Program-made: the position numbers and the translations under genes
From: Amoebophrya sp. A120
Taxonomy: Eukaryota > Sar > Dinophyceae > Syndiniales > Amoebophryaceae
Direction of reading: 5' to 3'
NCBI GenBank assembly: GCA_905178155.1
Contig: CAJINV010000002.1
Location: 10,272,146 to 10,336,145, forward strand
DNA length: 64,000 nucleotides
The notes under the pieces: generated by a model
Seen by the model: only the letters and a program-made list of their open reading frames with translations
Told to the model about the DNA's origin: nothing
Database searches by the model: none
Part shown: positions 12,359-25,055 of the stretch, piece after piece
How positions within the stretch are numbered: the first letter of the stretch is position 1
How the letters are laid out: each line of letters begins with the position of its first letter

Positions 12359-12926
12359 CTACTCAGCGTAGACCGTCGGCAACAACGCCCAATCCCAATT
12401 AAACGAAGCGTGCCTGAGACTGATAAGGATCTTGCTAAGTTCGTTGTAAAAGTCTCCTACAATCATATAATTGGAGCTATTGTATCATGCACGACTGAAG
12501 ATTTCCCGGTCAAGATTCTTTTTCTTCCCAACGTACTTACTTGCAATCGATCCTCGTTTCACTTTTTCCTCCCTTTGTGTTAAATTCTGAAGCTGCTTCA
12601 GCTTCTTTTTTTTGATTTGATATCTCACAGAGCCTCAATGGACTGCTCCGCAATGTGAGTTGAAATCCGGGTAGAAAAAGGGCTACGCTGGAAAGTTGCT
12701 TTCTGTTGGAATTATTTCTTTGGGCAGCTACGTCGCAGACATCGTCCATGCTCGCAATTCTATAAAGGCGAAACAACTGGGGTAAAGAGATTCTTAGTAA
12801 ATGGGGTGAAGGTGGTGCGAAAAAGGTATATGGTTCTCGGTCGAATAAATGTGTATGTTGTTCACCTTTTTGTGTTTCTTTGAAGAGAGCACAGGCTTTG
12901 CAAGAATCGACGGACTCCAGGGACAT
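12359..12926 (-). CDS. Partly resolved small-exon gene, unknown product
   Basis: The 3' part is convincing. An exon ending at 12541 has a strong donor (GTAAGTACG), an 84-nt intron (12540-12457) ends in ATTGTAG, and the last exon runs 12456-12359 to a TAG stop. The joined product reads LTQREEKVKRGSIA then RDFYNELSKILISLRHASF and ends LLPTVYAE, with compact, protein-like composition. Upstream, an ATG at about 12926 and a second at about 12746 lie in plausible exons, but I could not chain them in one phase. No family is recognised. The density of short exons here contrasts with the long exons of neighbouring genes. Confidence 0.4.
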
Positions 12927-13299
12927 TGGTACTAGAAGTGAGTAGTTGCTTCAACATGTGGAAGACAACCGCTCACTTATTTGAAAGCACCGAGTCATCG
13001 GCGAGGTAAATTCCGGTTTTATAGTCCGTGTGCTCACTCGAAGGTTTCCGTTTCCCTTTCTTTGTGTTGCATAAAACGACTTATGCGCTTCGTATCTTAT
13101 TCCCATAGCTTATGATTCTACAGTGGCGTTGCAATTTCTTACCCAAAATCATATTTTACAGGCAAACAAACGTAGACGCTACACTTTCCTCTAGAGATCG
13201 TTGTTCTATTTTCGCTACAGGCCACGACAACTTGAATTCCCTGCTGCTATACCGCAGCACTGTCGAGTTGTGGAGTCTTTCACTATCATCTTGAAAAAT

Positions 13300-13338
13300 T
13301 GTCCACGACAATGAGGAATTTCCACGACAATGAGGAAT
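13300..13338. repeat. Two tandem copies of a 19-bp unit
   Basis: The unit CCACGACAATGAGGAATT (with one more T) is present twice head to tail. No function is suggested. Confidence 0.7.
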
Positions 13339-13477
13339 TGACCGGTCATCTGAAGAAAATCTGAGTACTTCTGTGCTAAAAATAGCCTCTTCTTGCCCAT
13401 TGACGTCCTGCTTAACCACGGCTATTATCGTAAAGTACCTTTTCTCCGGCGTGGAAAGGCTACCACGCACAGGCTTT

Positions 13478-14475
13478 TTATTCGAAAATAACGTTTGTAG
13501 CGAGAGGGCGAATTCTCAAATCGAAATCAGAATCGATCTGAAAATAACCATGCAACGCTTCGATCTCTTACAACTGGAGCGCGATCGTACGGACGACCTA
13601 TGCACCCTAGACCGCACTTCCAGTTTTTACCTTTAGCAGCTTAAGCGCATACCAAATCTTTATACAAATAAAGTCGTTCTGGTTCTTCTGCCTTGACGGA
13701 TTTTTCATAATACTTGTGATCCCGCGTCTGCGCGACCTAAACCTAAAAACCGTCACCAGGGTCAAGGTGGTCAACAGTAAATTTTGTACCGTGATCACCT
13801 TCATTTATTCTTCCCTCTTTCCCTTCATCCATTGCTGCAAGTACTTACCCTTCAACAGGTCTGCCTGGAGCTCGAGCTCCCGCAGCCCAGAGCAGTATGC
13901 ACATGCAGCTGCGTCGAGGTCTGCTTTGATTTGGTTCGATGAAAGAGAGTGAGAGAAAAAAAATGCCAGTGCCGTCTGTAACTGGATGAAGGCAATGCAG
14001 ACGTCAAGGCAGAGCTGAAAAAACATCATAGAGCACTTTAACAACAAAAAACTACTGACGAAATTCTGTTTGTCAAAGGATACTGATACGTAGAGATAAA
14101 GAACAAACTTCAATACTAAAAACTTTGGATAAGTAGAATGAAAAAGATTAGGACCAAACTTTGTGGAGGTTTTTGCCTTACGTTGTAGTTGTACCAGTCC
14201 GAATCTTTGATGGACGAGGAAAAAAAAAAAGATAAAAAGACTTCGAAGATCAATCCTTTCGTGTTAGCGCACTTCCAACAGCGGCGCCCCTGGCCGCAAG
14301 ATAATCTACATAAAAACAAGAATTGGCTTTAACAGTCAACGCACGTACAAAAGTGAAGATTGATCATTTTCAGAAGCAAAACCGGTCACATCAGATCACC
14401 TTGGCACGCGGCTACTGCTATAAAAAAAACGATCTCCGCTGTAATGAAGTCTACCTCGAATAGGACACTTTTCAT
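13478..14475 (-). CDS. Partly resolved small-exon gene, possible secreted protein
   Basis: An ATG at 14475 begins a short exon with a signal-peptide-like stretch (ITAEIVFFIAVAACQ) and a donor. Further exons can be chained in phase to give YLAARGAAVG, SDWYNYN (donor GTAAGG), then LCLDVCIAFIQLQ and LRELELQADLLK, where a GTAAGT donor (about 13848) or a stop at 13805 follows. Downstream, two more exons join in phase: YYEKSVKAEEPERLYLYKDL, then IDSDFDLRIRPLATNVIFE and a TAA at 13480-13478. The connection between the two halves does not keep phase in my hands, so this may be two genes or one missed exon. No family is recognised. Confidence 0.35.
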
Positions 14476-14570
14476 CTTCTTCTCGCTACACCTTCACTGT
14501 CTTACCCACAGCACTCAAACTGCTTGCGCTTCGACGAAGAAGTACCTCCACGACTGCTCTACTGAGTAAC

Positions 14571-17500
14571 TCATTCCATCCTGTGTGTGGGGCTGGGTGT
14601 CGCCGAGCCGTGGGCCGACATAGAAGCGTTGTGTAGAGCCAGAGCGTTGGCGAGCTGCTGGGCGTAGACCGACTTGTACTGCCCTCCACCGTCCGCAGCC
14701 TGCGGTCCGCCAAGTCCGTACAGATCGAAGCCGGAAGCAGAGCTGTGGGCGCCCGGGGCGAACTGTGCCGCATTCGCGTTCAGCGTGCTGCTGTTCCCAC
14801 CTGGGGCCAGACCACCAGCACCGCCCGCCGCGCTCTGCGCCGCGGCGAGGGCGTGGAGCTGGGAGGTGAGGGAACCCGGCATCGCGTTCAACGAAGTCAA
14901 AGAATTCACGGAAGGGCTGTGTGTGTTCGAAGGTGGTGGTACACCTCCTACAAGACTGCTCGGGTGTTGACCACTGGGCGCCGCGCCGGCCCCATAGATA
15001 TTATGGTGCGGCTGGTGTTGGTGGTGCTGTTCCATCAGTTTGTTGCTCAGCAGCGCGCTCGCCAACGCGTTGCTGGCCGCGAGGGTGCTCTGCGTCGCCG
15101 CCGTGCCGGTTAACAGGTTGTTCGTGGCTGCAAACGGAAGGTTCGGTGCCGCGCCGAACTGTTGCTGCTGCTGCACACGGGCGGCAGCCGCGAAGGCCGA
15201 CTTTTGCTGCGGGTCCATCGCTGCAGCGATTAACGCGGGGTTCAGGCCCGCTTGAGACGCGGCGGCGCTCGCGAGCGCAAACTGCGTCAGCAGGTCGTTC
15301 GACGGGAGGGTGCCCGTGGGCGCCCCATACGGGAGGTTCCCGGGAGCCAACGGCGGCAACAAGTTCGTGTTCGGCGGGAGGCCCGCGGACAGGGCCGCCT
15401 GCTCCAGCGCGGCCTGGAACCCGGAGGGGTCGAGATAGCTAGCCGGAGGTGCTCGCGGGTCCACGGCTGCGCCCGGACCGCCCGGCGCTGCGCCAAAGCC
15501 GTTTTGGTGGTTCTGCGCGGCAGCGGCTCCGATCGCGTGCTGCTGCAGATTGAAGCTTCCGTAGTTTGCCGCGGCCGCAGCAGCGGCGTTGGAACTGGAA
15601 CCGTTCCAGTTGCCGTTCTTCCCTCCGCCAGCCTTGCTCGCAGCTCCTGCGTTGTTGCTCCAGGATCCTTTTTTGGACTGATACTGTTGGGCAGCCCCAC
15701 TGCCATGCTTGCCTCCGTACATCGAATTGCCTCCCGCAGCGGATGTTCCCGGGAAGAGCGTCGACGTGGTGTTTGCGGACCCTTTGCCGCCACTCTTGTC
15801 TGCCGTGGCTCCGGACGACCCACCTTTGCCGTAGCTCTTGTAGTACGAGTTGGAAGTTGCCGACCCGGCCCAGCTAGTGCGCGGTTGTGGTTGTCCGGCA
15901 CTGGTACTATTATTACCCTTGTGCGGCTGTCCGGCGCCCTTCGGCGGATTGTATTGGTGGTACGGGTTGCTGCTGGTGCCGCGGTTGATGCTCTTTCCAA
16001 CGACCGGCGCTGTGCCCTGATTGGACGTCGCTCCCACTTGCGACAGCGCTCCACCGGTGCCGCTGTGACTTTCGTCTTCGCCCGTAGCTCCCGACTGGTG
16101 GCTCGTGGGAGAGAAATTTGTAGCGCCGGCGGTCGTGGTGGTGCTGTTATGGCTTCGCGCGTGGTGGTTGTTTTTGCTCATGTTCTGCTCGACCGCTTCG
16201 CTCACCGTCATTCCGGCCTCCGTTTGTTCCACTTGTTCACGATTCGTTTCCATAGGCAAAGATTCTCCCCCGCCGGATATGTTCGTGTTTCCCCGCCCAC
16301 GCTGCGTTTCGTCGCCTCCGTCTGTGGAGGCGGCGGACCCAGCCGCTGCATTGATCCGGTTTGATGTGCCGGTGTGATTTCGGACCCGGCCCTTGTTGTC
16401 CTCGATAAATTTGTCGACCAAACACGGCGTCATGTACCCCTGTTCCTTCAGCGCGAAGACAATGTGGCGGCCGAAATTGGACTTCTCGATGGTCGGCAGA
16501 TATCGCAGCAGCCGCCGCATCAAATTGCCGCACGGCTCCTCGGGTAAGGTGTTCAGCAACTTTTGCACGATGTAGTTCCCGAAGGGATCCGTGGTGATGT
16601 CCACCAGTTTGTCCGACTCCTGCAGCGCTTTGGCCACAGCAATGACAAACTCCGCGTTCGTTTTGTCCCCTGCGTTCACCAGCGTCGCCTTGGCCGCGTC
16701 GTCGATCAACTTCTCGAGAATGTTGGACGCAAACTTGTGCCCGCAGAACTCGACGATGTTGTCCAGCGCCAACTGCCGCAAATCCTGCAGCGAGCTGGAC
16801 TCCACGAAGGACACGTAGTACTGCAAAACGTAGTTCCCGTACTTGTGGTAGGACAGCTTCAACACCTGCTCCCCGATCTTCTTCATCATCAGCTTGCTGC
16901 TCCGGCCCTGCAGCTCGACGAGGCGCTGCAAGACCCGGCACCCGTACACGTGCGTCGCGATCTCCACCACGTGGTCCTCGAAAACCGGCTCGAACACCCA
17001 GGTCGCCTTGGTGCTGGAGAAACACCGCTGCACGACGTGGTTCGCGTTCTGGTCCAGCGCGAGCTTGTAGCTGAAGTTCGCCAGGCGCTCGCCGCACTTC
17101 ACGATGTCCTCCTCCTCCGGCGTGCACTGCAGGAACTTCTGCAGCACCCGGCAGGAGTAGGTGCCGCGGGCCAGCCGCACGATCACGTCCTCCAGAGACT
17201 CCTTCGCCAGGGCTTTCGACTTCTCCTCGGAGGCCGCGGTGTTCAGGCTGCCCTCCTGTTGGTGCAGCATCAACTTGTTGGCGTCGTGGCCCTTGTTGCG
17301 GCTCATGCCTACGGGCTCCAGCAAACCCGAGCTGTTGGGCGCCTCGCCGTCCGGGCCCCACATGTCCGCGGTGGTCGCGGAAAAGATGAAGTCCCCCAAC
17401 TCGCGCCGCTCGTTGGCGTCCGCGGTCTCGATCAACTTTTGACACACGTAATTCCCGCACACGTCGCACGACAGGTACAGAAAATGCTTGATCAACGGCT

Positions 17501-20500
17501 TCACAATCATCGACCGCTGCTGCCGCCCCAGCATGTCGCTGGAAGACGTCCACGCGAGCAGGTCCATCACTTGCTGCGACAGTTCGCTGTAATTGTGATT
17601 TTTTTTCGTTTTTTAAATACTTGCATGGGATAAAAGCGATGCACCGCTAAAGAACTCTCTGCACTTGCTAGTAGAGAGCTAGTATCTCTATCTTCTATCA
17701 TGATGATGCAAAAAATACGTCTGCTCGCAGCTGCTTGTTAGGGTATTATACACCATTCAAGGTTAACATGAATTTGAATTTGCTCTACTTTTATAGAATC
17801 TTCTAGCAGCAAGTTGTAGATTCAAAATCCTATACCCTTTCCTCGCCATTTGCGGCAGCATGGCGACTCCGTGGTCCTGGACGTGAATCCAGCCGACCGG
17901 GGGCTTCCCGTGCCACGGCAGCATCTGGTGCAGCTCGTTGGCCGGAACGACCTTTCCGTCCTTGATCATGGTGGCCGTGTTGTTGAAGAAGGAGGAGATT
18001 TTTCCCAAATCGTTGCCGTTGGTCATCTTCGAGAAGCTGGCCTGCGTAATCCCGTCCACCGTCTTCGGGTTCTGCGACAGGGTCGTCCCGCAGCCCGCCT
18101 GCTGGTGCTGCGGCGCGCTGCCCTTTGCGATACTGCCGGTGGTGCCGTTCGCACCGCGGGACGCGGAGGTGTTTGCCGTGTTCTGGAAGAAGGCAGCGTT
18201 CCCGCCCTTCACATTGTACTGGAACATGGACTTGTTGTGCCGGGTTTGTCCCTGGTGCTTCCCGCCCCAGTTGTACTTGCTGTAGGGGTTCCCCTTGGAA
18301 CTTTGCTGGTGGTGCAACTGTGCCTGCGTGTAGTAGGGGTTGGAACTACCCTTCACGCTGTCCGTCCCGCTAGACGGCTGGCCGTTCACGCCCAAGCCGA
18401 GCCCCGTGTAGGCGTTGTCGATCGCGTTGGAGTCCATCACATTCATCTTGTCCTGCTTCTCGACCTGCATGCGCCCGCCCTGCGTATCCGCCGGTCGGCA
18501 AAGGTCGTACCTGGAAAGTAGAATTAGAAAGGTGGATTTGATAGTGTTCATTTTTCCGAATCACGCACTCCTGTTGTCAAACTAGAACAGAAACGAAATG
18601 TCAATCTCCGCATACTCATTTGCACAACAAATCGATCATGCGGCAAATGAACCTCGCTAAAAAGGAGCTACAAGAACTACAACGCTTATGGGTCATGATG
18701 CACAAGCACAACTCCTCGAAAGCGTATTACCTGCGTGGCTTGTCCTTGTCACCCTCGGCTTCCTTTTTGGCGGACGAAGTCGAACTTTGTGGTTCCGCGG
18801 CTGAAGGACTGGTGTTCGCGGACGTTGCCGAGGAGGTGCGTACGGGTTTTACATTCTTGTCCTCTTCCACGGCCTCCGCGGAGGGCTCAGCGGCAGCTGG
18901 AGAACCAGCAGTCGTCCCAGATCCATCCTTCGCTTCCTCAGCGCCACCTTCCGCCGCATTCTCTTCTCCCACAGGAGTTGGCTCGCTGTATGACGCCGCA
19001 CTGTGCGGGTCCTGCAGCGGCGGCCGGGGCTCCGGATGGGAAAACGGGGGCTGGGCGGCGTTTGCTGCCGCTACCGCGGCAGCGGCCGCCTGAGTTGCCG
19101 CGGCACCCGCCCCGGCGCCGACCAAGGCGGTGTACGCGTTCTGCACGGCAAAGTGGTGCTCCAGCTCCTGCGCGGTCGCCTGTGCCGCGGCGGTCACCTG
19201 CAGCTGCTCCAGCAACTGTTGCTGCTGCGCAGCGGCCGCGGCCTGAGCGGCCACCAGCGTGGACGCGGCCGCGGCATGGATGGTCTGTTGCAGCAGGTCG
19301 TCCGCGGATTTCCCACTGCCGTAGTACTCCGCAGCCGCCGGATTCAACGACGTGGCGGACGAGGAGGCCGAGGAGGAGGGGATCGCGTGGTCCAGGTGGT
19401 CCGTCCCCGCGCCGGTCTGGGAAAACGCTGTGGCCGCAAAGGGAACGTACGCCGCGTCCAGGGCCGCTGCACCCGCCGCGGCATCCACGGACGTGGCGGA
19501 TTCCAGCATGTGATGCGCGGCCGAGCCAACTCCGGAATTCGTGCGCGACAGCGACGCCATCGCCTCCTGGTGCTGCGCCGAGGCGGCAGCCGCAGTCATC
19601 AGGTACTGCTGCATCAGGTCGTACTGCCCAACCTCCTCGTGCGCGGTCACGTGCGAACTCGCCACGCTGACGCGACTCCCCAGGTGCTGCTGCTCGTAGT
19701 GGTTGTGCCCAGCAGCGTGATGCTGCTGCGCGGCCGCGGCGGCGGCGGCGAAGTAGGCAGCGTTCTGTTCGTGCAGGGGGGAGGCCATCAACCCGGTCCC
19801 AGCCGGCTGCTCCCCGGAGCCCGGCACCAGCGGGTCGTTACCGGTCGTGGCGGTCCGCGAGATCCCGTTGGTAGTTGTTCCGTAGTCCGTCGAGGCGCGA
19901 CCGGCGGCTTGCTTTAGATCCACGACGCTACCGGTAGCGGTGCTCATACCGAGGGGCGCGGTGCCCAGACTGCAGACCGCCTCCTCGGTGAGGGTACACA
20001 ACCCCCGGTCGTCGGTCGCCCCGCCACTGTAGTTTTGCGCGGCGAGCGACTGCTCCAGTGTTATGGATTGCAAAAATGTCTGGGTCTGGAAGATTGCAAC
20101 TTGTGATGCTGAATCCGAATCATGCAAAAATCTGTGTTGCATAAGTGCCAAAAGCTATCCCCTTTCGATCAAGTTGGGAGGGAGATTCTCATGCAGGAGA
20201 GGCATGGCAGAGACCTCACAGACTCTGTCATGCTAGGTCCTGCATTCCAGACCTCATGGGGCATGGAAAATATGCATGACAAATCTGCATTTTCCAGACC
20301 CAGACATTTTTGCATTTGATAAGTGTCGTGGCAGACCCAGTCAGCGAGAACTCGCCCCCGTAGTTGGCGTACACGCTCGACCGCCGCGGGTCGTTAAACA
20401 CGGGCAAGGACGCCGGAGAGTCCACGGAGCTCACGCCCGACATCTGCCGGCTCATCGGATGAAACCGGGTGGAGACCGAGCGACTGAAGTGCTTCGGCTT

Positions 20501-21981
20501 GGCAGAAGTACTCGTAGTTTGTTCCACCGCCTTTGTAGTTGCACTAGTAGTGCCAGCTGCTGTTGTCGCACCAGCACTGGTCGTGTTCTTGCCCGGAACT
20601 ACTACTGCAGCCGCAGGGGCTCCTGCTGTGGCGGCAGGAGAGGGGGTAGCAGCAGCCAAGGTGACGTCCTCGTTGCTTTGTTCAAGAACGCCATGATCTT
20701 TCGAAGTGCTCGCGTTGGTCTCCGGAGCGGAAATCGTGCGCGCAGCGGGTTCGTCCGCAGTTTCATCTTTTTCCCCTACGTAATCCAGCTCCGCCGTGCG
20801 GCTCTGCTGGATGGTGGTCTTGATGCGGTTTGCCGCAAACGTCGCGGTGACTTTCTTCTCATCCGCCTGCTGCTCGTTCTCTTGCATCGCAGGGGCCAGA
20901 ACCAGCTCCGGGTGATCACCGCTTTCTATTGTGGTCTGCTCCTCGAGTTCTTTACTTTGCGGAGCAGAAGCGGCAGCGCTTTCTCCGGGAAGATGTTGAA
21001 TCGACGTCGAGGTCTGCTCTGCGGTAGTTGTACTTGGAATGCAAGATGTTGAACCACCACGGCCACCTCGTCCCGCATCACTTGCACAAGTGCTGCGGGA
21101 TCTCTCCTCCGTTGATGTCATAGGAGAAGCAACCGCCGCGACGTTTATCCTGAGTAAAAACGTCCCCACACCAGAGTTGTCATGCAGATTTGCAATGACA
21201 GGAACATTTGTAATGCGCATCGCCAGGAGAGGCATTTTTAGTCGTGTTTTGGAATTTGTAATGCTGTAAACAGGATGAGTAGATGGATTTCTGATGCAGC
21301 TGGCCTTGCGAACCTGCACTACACTACGGACTGCAACTACTTGTGATGCGTGACCCCCAAAAGTTCTAGGTTTGTGTTGCAAAATCCCCATCTTGACTCT
21401 GGTGTGGGGATGTTTTTACTCAGGATAACGTTGGTCATTTCGTTGTTCAGCTGGCTGCTGTTCTGCAGCAGGCCAAAGGGGCTCGAGGGAGTGATCGTGG
21501 ACCCGGACTTGTTTTCGATCCCCGTCGACGCGGTGGTGGGGCAGTCATCACTGGTGAAGAACTTTTTCGACGGCGGTGGCGTATCGGAGGTTGGCGAGGA
21601 GGTTTTGTGCAGGACAAAACTCTCCGCCGAATTGGAGGAGGTGAGCGTCTTCAGCGTGGAGATAGAAGAATCCGTGTTGCACTTGGAATGCACCTCCAGA
21701 GGCACGGCCGTGCTCGCCTCCAGGGAATCCTCGCACCCACTGCCAGCAGTTGCCAACGCCTTACTATTTGGTGCTCTGCCGTTGAGGCTGCTGTCAGCTT
21801 GTTGCGACAGCATTTTGATCTTATCTGCTGCGTTATTCTCCATTTTGATATTGACGGTCGGCGACAGCTGCACCGGCTGGTAGGCTTCTGCCGTTTTTTT
21901 TGCGGTCGAATCTACTTGTTCCGCGAAAAGATTCTTGCTTTCCAGCAGTGCTTGTTCTACCACTGGTGTAGGAGATGACAT
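14571..21981 (-). CDS. Pumilio-family (PUF) RNA-binding protein, 2129 residues
   Basis: Five exons (21981-21428, 21140-20322, 20056-18731, 18510-17836, 17586-14571) join to an exact 2129-residue frame. Two junctions are introners (21146-21427 and 20062-20321); two are GT-AG introns of 220 nt (18730-18511) and 249 nt (17835-17587). The PUF domain begins at about residue 1140. The helix cores read in order NYVCQ, SCRVLQ, NHVVQ, GCRVLQ, NYVLQ, SNILE, NYIVQ and a last GRHIVF, matching repeats 2 to 8 of classical Pumilio. Repeat 1 (usually SRxxQ) is not recognisable. PUF proteins bind 3' UTRs and repress or localise mRNA in the cytoplasm. The 1100 residues before and 600 after the domain are Ala-, Gln-, Gly- and Ser-rich low complexity, far longer than usual. 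The start is the only ATG at the 5' end of exon 1. Confidence 0.92.
20062..20321 (-). mobile_element. Introner, family I, in the Pumilio gene (260 bp)
   Basis: Direct repeat AGTGT at 20057-20061 and 20322-20326. The arms are TATGGATTGCAAAAATG-TCTGGGTCTGGA and its inverse ending CATTTGATA. Removal restores T-T-L-E-Q in frame. No GT-AG or GC-AG pair fits the boundary, so this is a non-canonical intron if spliced. Confidence 0.9.
21146..21427 (-). mobile_element. Introner, family II, in the Pumilio gene (282 bp)
   Basis: Direct repeat ACGTT at 21141-21145 and 21428-21432. The arms are TATCCTGAGTAAAAACG, then CCCCACACCAGAGT, and their inverse. Removal restores M-T-N-V-A-A in frame. No in-frame GT-AG pair was found near the ends. 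Confidence 0.9.
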
Positions 21982-24900
21982 ATTAATTCAGATTTTCCTA
22001 CGTGCGCGGCACAGGAAAACCTTTACTTCTCAATCAATATCGCAAGTTCTGTGTTGATCCTCTGCTACTTCTGTTGCAAAGACCTTTTGTTCAATGGGAC
22101 TTGGTGCTCACGATCTTTTCTTTTGCGTTATGTAGTTCTTTCCATAAGGCTAGCCAAGTAGCGTGATCCTCCTTCTCAGTGATTCAGATTTTAGTACTAG
22201 TACGTTGATTGTTCTCGTCGTTGGTACTATGTGGCAACGGGATGCCACGTTTATAGGCGAAAGGAGTTTTTGTAGATGTAGGTCAAGGAATTGTACACGG
22301 TTGTAGCTAGTGGTGTTTATAGAGAAAAATAATAAAAGGGAGCCACTCGATGAATTTTGACACGTCTCTTTACGTGCAGCTCGTCGGGTCCTAGTTTTCT
22401 AGCTTCGAGGGCTACGCGTGGTCAAGTTGGTTTATTCTCTTCGAAGAAAATAATCAGGGGAAAGTGGTAGTGCTAGTACTCCTGTCCGCCCCTCCTTCGT
22501 AGTTCTCTACGCAAAGAGAACTTTTGGTCGTGTTCTTCTGCGACACAGAGTCTATATTGTCCAGTATGTTTGTCACAGACTACTTATGAAGGTTGGTGTC
22601 ATTCGCTTCCTTCTTTCTTTCGCAAGTTGCGCACAGACACGAAGACCGCTTTTCAAACAATTAGTGTTCTCAGGTCTGCGGTTGAGTAAAATGCTGTAGG
22701 CGCTGGGAAATATTCTTTCCCAACTGTTGTATTTGAAGATCCTACAAGTGTACGAAACTAATTCCAAAAAAGGGCAGAAGTTCTTTGAAAAAACTGTTCT
22801 TTCTTGAGTCAAGGTTTGTGTTAACAAGCTATATCGCCTAGATAGCTCAGAGCCAGACAGAATTGATATTGAACCTGCTGGATAATAAAAAGACAAAAAG
22901 GCGCAGGCAATGAGATACAACTTGGTATCTATGGTTGACAAAAAAGTCGTTTCAATTTTTCAATTTCTCCAGTTGTGACTAGCTATAATCTTTTCTATGC
23001 AGCTGCCGCTACTAACGCGCGTACTCCGCTATGATGAATATGTCGGTGTTATTGTTCCTCTATTTTGCTTAGTACAAATTCTCCACGTGGTCGTCGAGGA
23101 TAAATACGTACTACTTCCTACAAGCACAACGCAGCGGCTTCAATCGACGAAAGTTTCGATTTACGATTCCTTCATGAAAGCTGCTGGTGTGGCAGATAGG
23201 GGTCGCGATATGGTACACTAATTATGCTAACGCTGCTTCTGAAGCGTGTGGAGGAATCAAAGTCTTTCTTGCAAACCTGCACCCCTGCGCCTCAGTTTGT
23301 CCAAATTGGAAATAAATAACCAGAAGATGCGTGCTTTGGCGTTGCAAAGAAAACTGTGACAGTTACTTAGCAGCCAGAAGTTGTACTATATCGCTCTATT
23401 GTAAAACCTCGCGGTCGCACTTTGATTATAAATCGTTTTCCTCCTTGATACATTTAACAACGGTTACAGTCGTTTTTTTCGTTCTCTTACGTTGTGCTTG
23501 GTTGTAAGGCTTGCGATGCCACTGCTCCGGGAATCCTGGAGGGAATTCAGTTGCCAACAAACAAAAAGACTCTACAGAACTACTGCTTCGTTTTTCAGAA
23601 GAATTGCTTCGCAGCACGGCCACAGTCTACTGACAATGCGTATCTTCGAGAAAGATCTGCGATAAGGATGAGTTCGGCTTTAAAGGGGTAAAAACTTATA
23701 CGTGGTAAAGAAAAATCCTTAGGCACGACTTCAGATTAAAATGGGGGTCAATTTTACAAATGAAAAATCACGGAACTGAGGGCATTGTAAATCTTCTGCA
23801 AAAAGAGTGTGAAAGACTTTGCCGCTAGGTGTTGTGTGGCGTTTTTATTTTTTTTTGTCAAAATCTACCTGTGTTCGCGTGTGTGTGTACTGAAGTGTGA
23901 CTCTACGACTATCTTTTGCGATGTCAGCTTGTCGTAAACTAGGGCAGTAACTCGATAGAAGAATCCAACACTAAGCTACAACACTTGTGTGCCGGTAGAT
24001 TTTTTGTTCGCGTTTTATTTTTTTACTACCATTCAGGGAAAGACTTCGGGAAAAAAAAATTTTGCGAATATTCGTGATGGTTTGACAGATTGTGGGATTA
24101 ATGATCATACAGAAATCTTACAATCGTACAAACGAGTAGTAAAATTCGAATCCTCGCAGATTTACATTGCGACGGTCTCGGTCACTGGCAACATTTGGAA
24201 AAGAAAATAAGAACGTAAAATTGCGACACAACCCTCAAGAAATGCCGTCAAGATCTTTTCTGGGCTCTGCGTTCCTCGCGGGACCTTAGAAGCCATATAT
24301 CATTGGCATTTGAAAAATCTTTACAGAACAACGAGCACACTTGGGATCATTTCAATTCTCTCCCGAAGCGGGGAATTCGCTGCGTGTCTGATCTCGCGGA
24401 CAATGAGTGCAAACATTTCATCTAGAGGAAGATCTCGATACGGGCATTTTTTGGCAACGCAAAAAGATCCTTAGCGTGATGCCTCATTTAGGGGCTGGTC
24501 AGGCTCTGATGTACAACGACTTCAGCGGAACTTTTGCAAAAATACGTACAAGTACTTGATGATCTTCCAGATCTCTGTATCGAATTTAAATTCTCGCAAT
24601 GACACTGAATTTTCTCATTCTTTAAGAAGCGGCTCGGCTCATGCTCTATTGTTTCAAGAAGCGTGCGTCTTTCTCATACATCGAAATTGGAGTTACTCAT
24701 ACAGAATCCACAAGCCAAGGTCTGTGTACGAGGTGGTGGTCAAATGGTGGAACACGAGTTTTTAGATTTTTTTTTCAGCTTCCTTTGTTATTTGACATCA
24801 TGATGGTGCTGATGACGTTCTTTTTCAGATTTTAGAGTAGACATAGTAGTCCTTCAACGTTTACTAGCTTTTTTGTTTCTTTACCAGCGCAGTTTTTCTC

Positions 24901-25055
24901 AGGTACAGGTTCAAAGTGGCTCTGTCAAGCTAGTTTTTTTCTCGAAGTACCGCTAGAAACACGAGAGAGATGACACAATCTTCCGCGCGTATCCGATGAA
25001 AGTTTGAGTTTCACAAATACACTAATAGCTTGTTGCTACAACTTGCCCTGGGGGA
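21982..25055. other. 3.1-kb spacer without a resolved gene
   Basis: AT-richer than the coding blocks. Open frames on both strands are short and of random composition. Small-exon genes like those at 12-14.5 kb could be hidden here, but I could not chain any exons. Confidence 0.4.
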
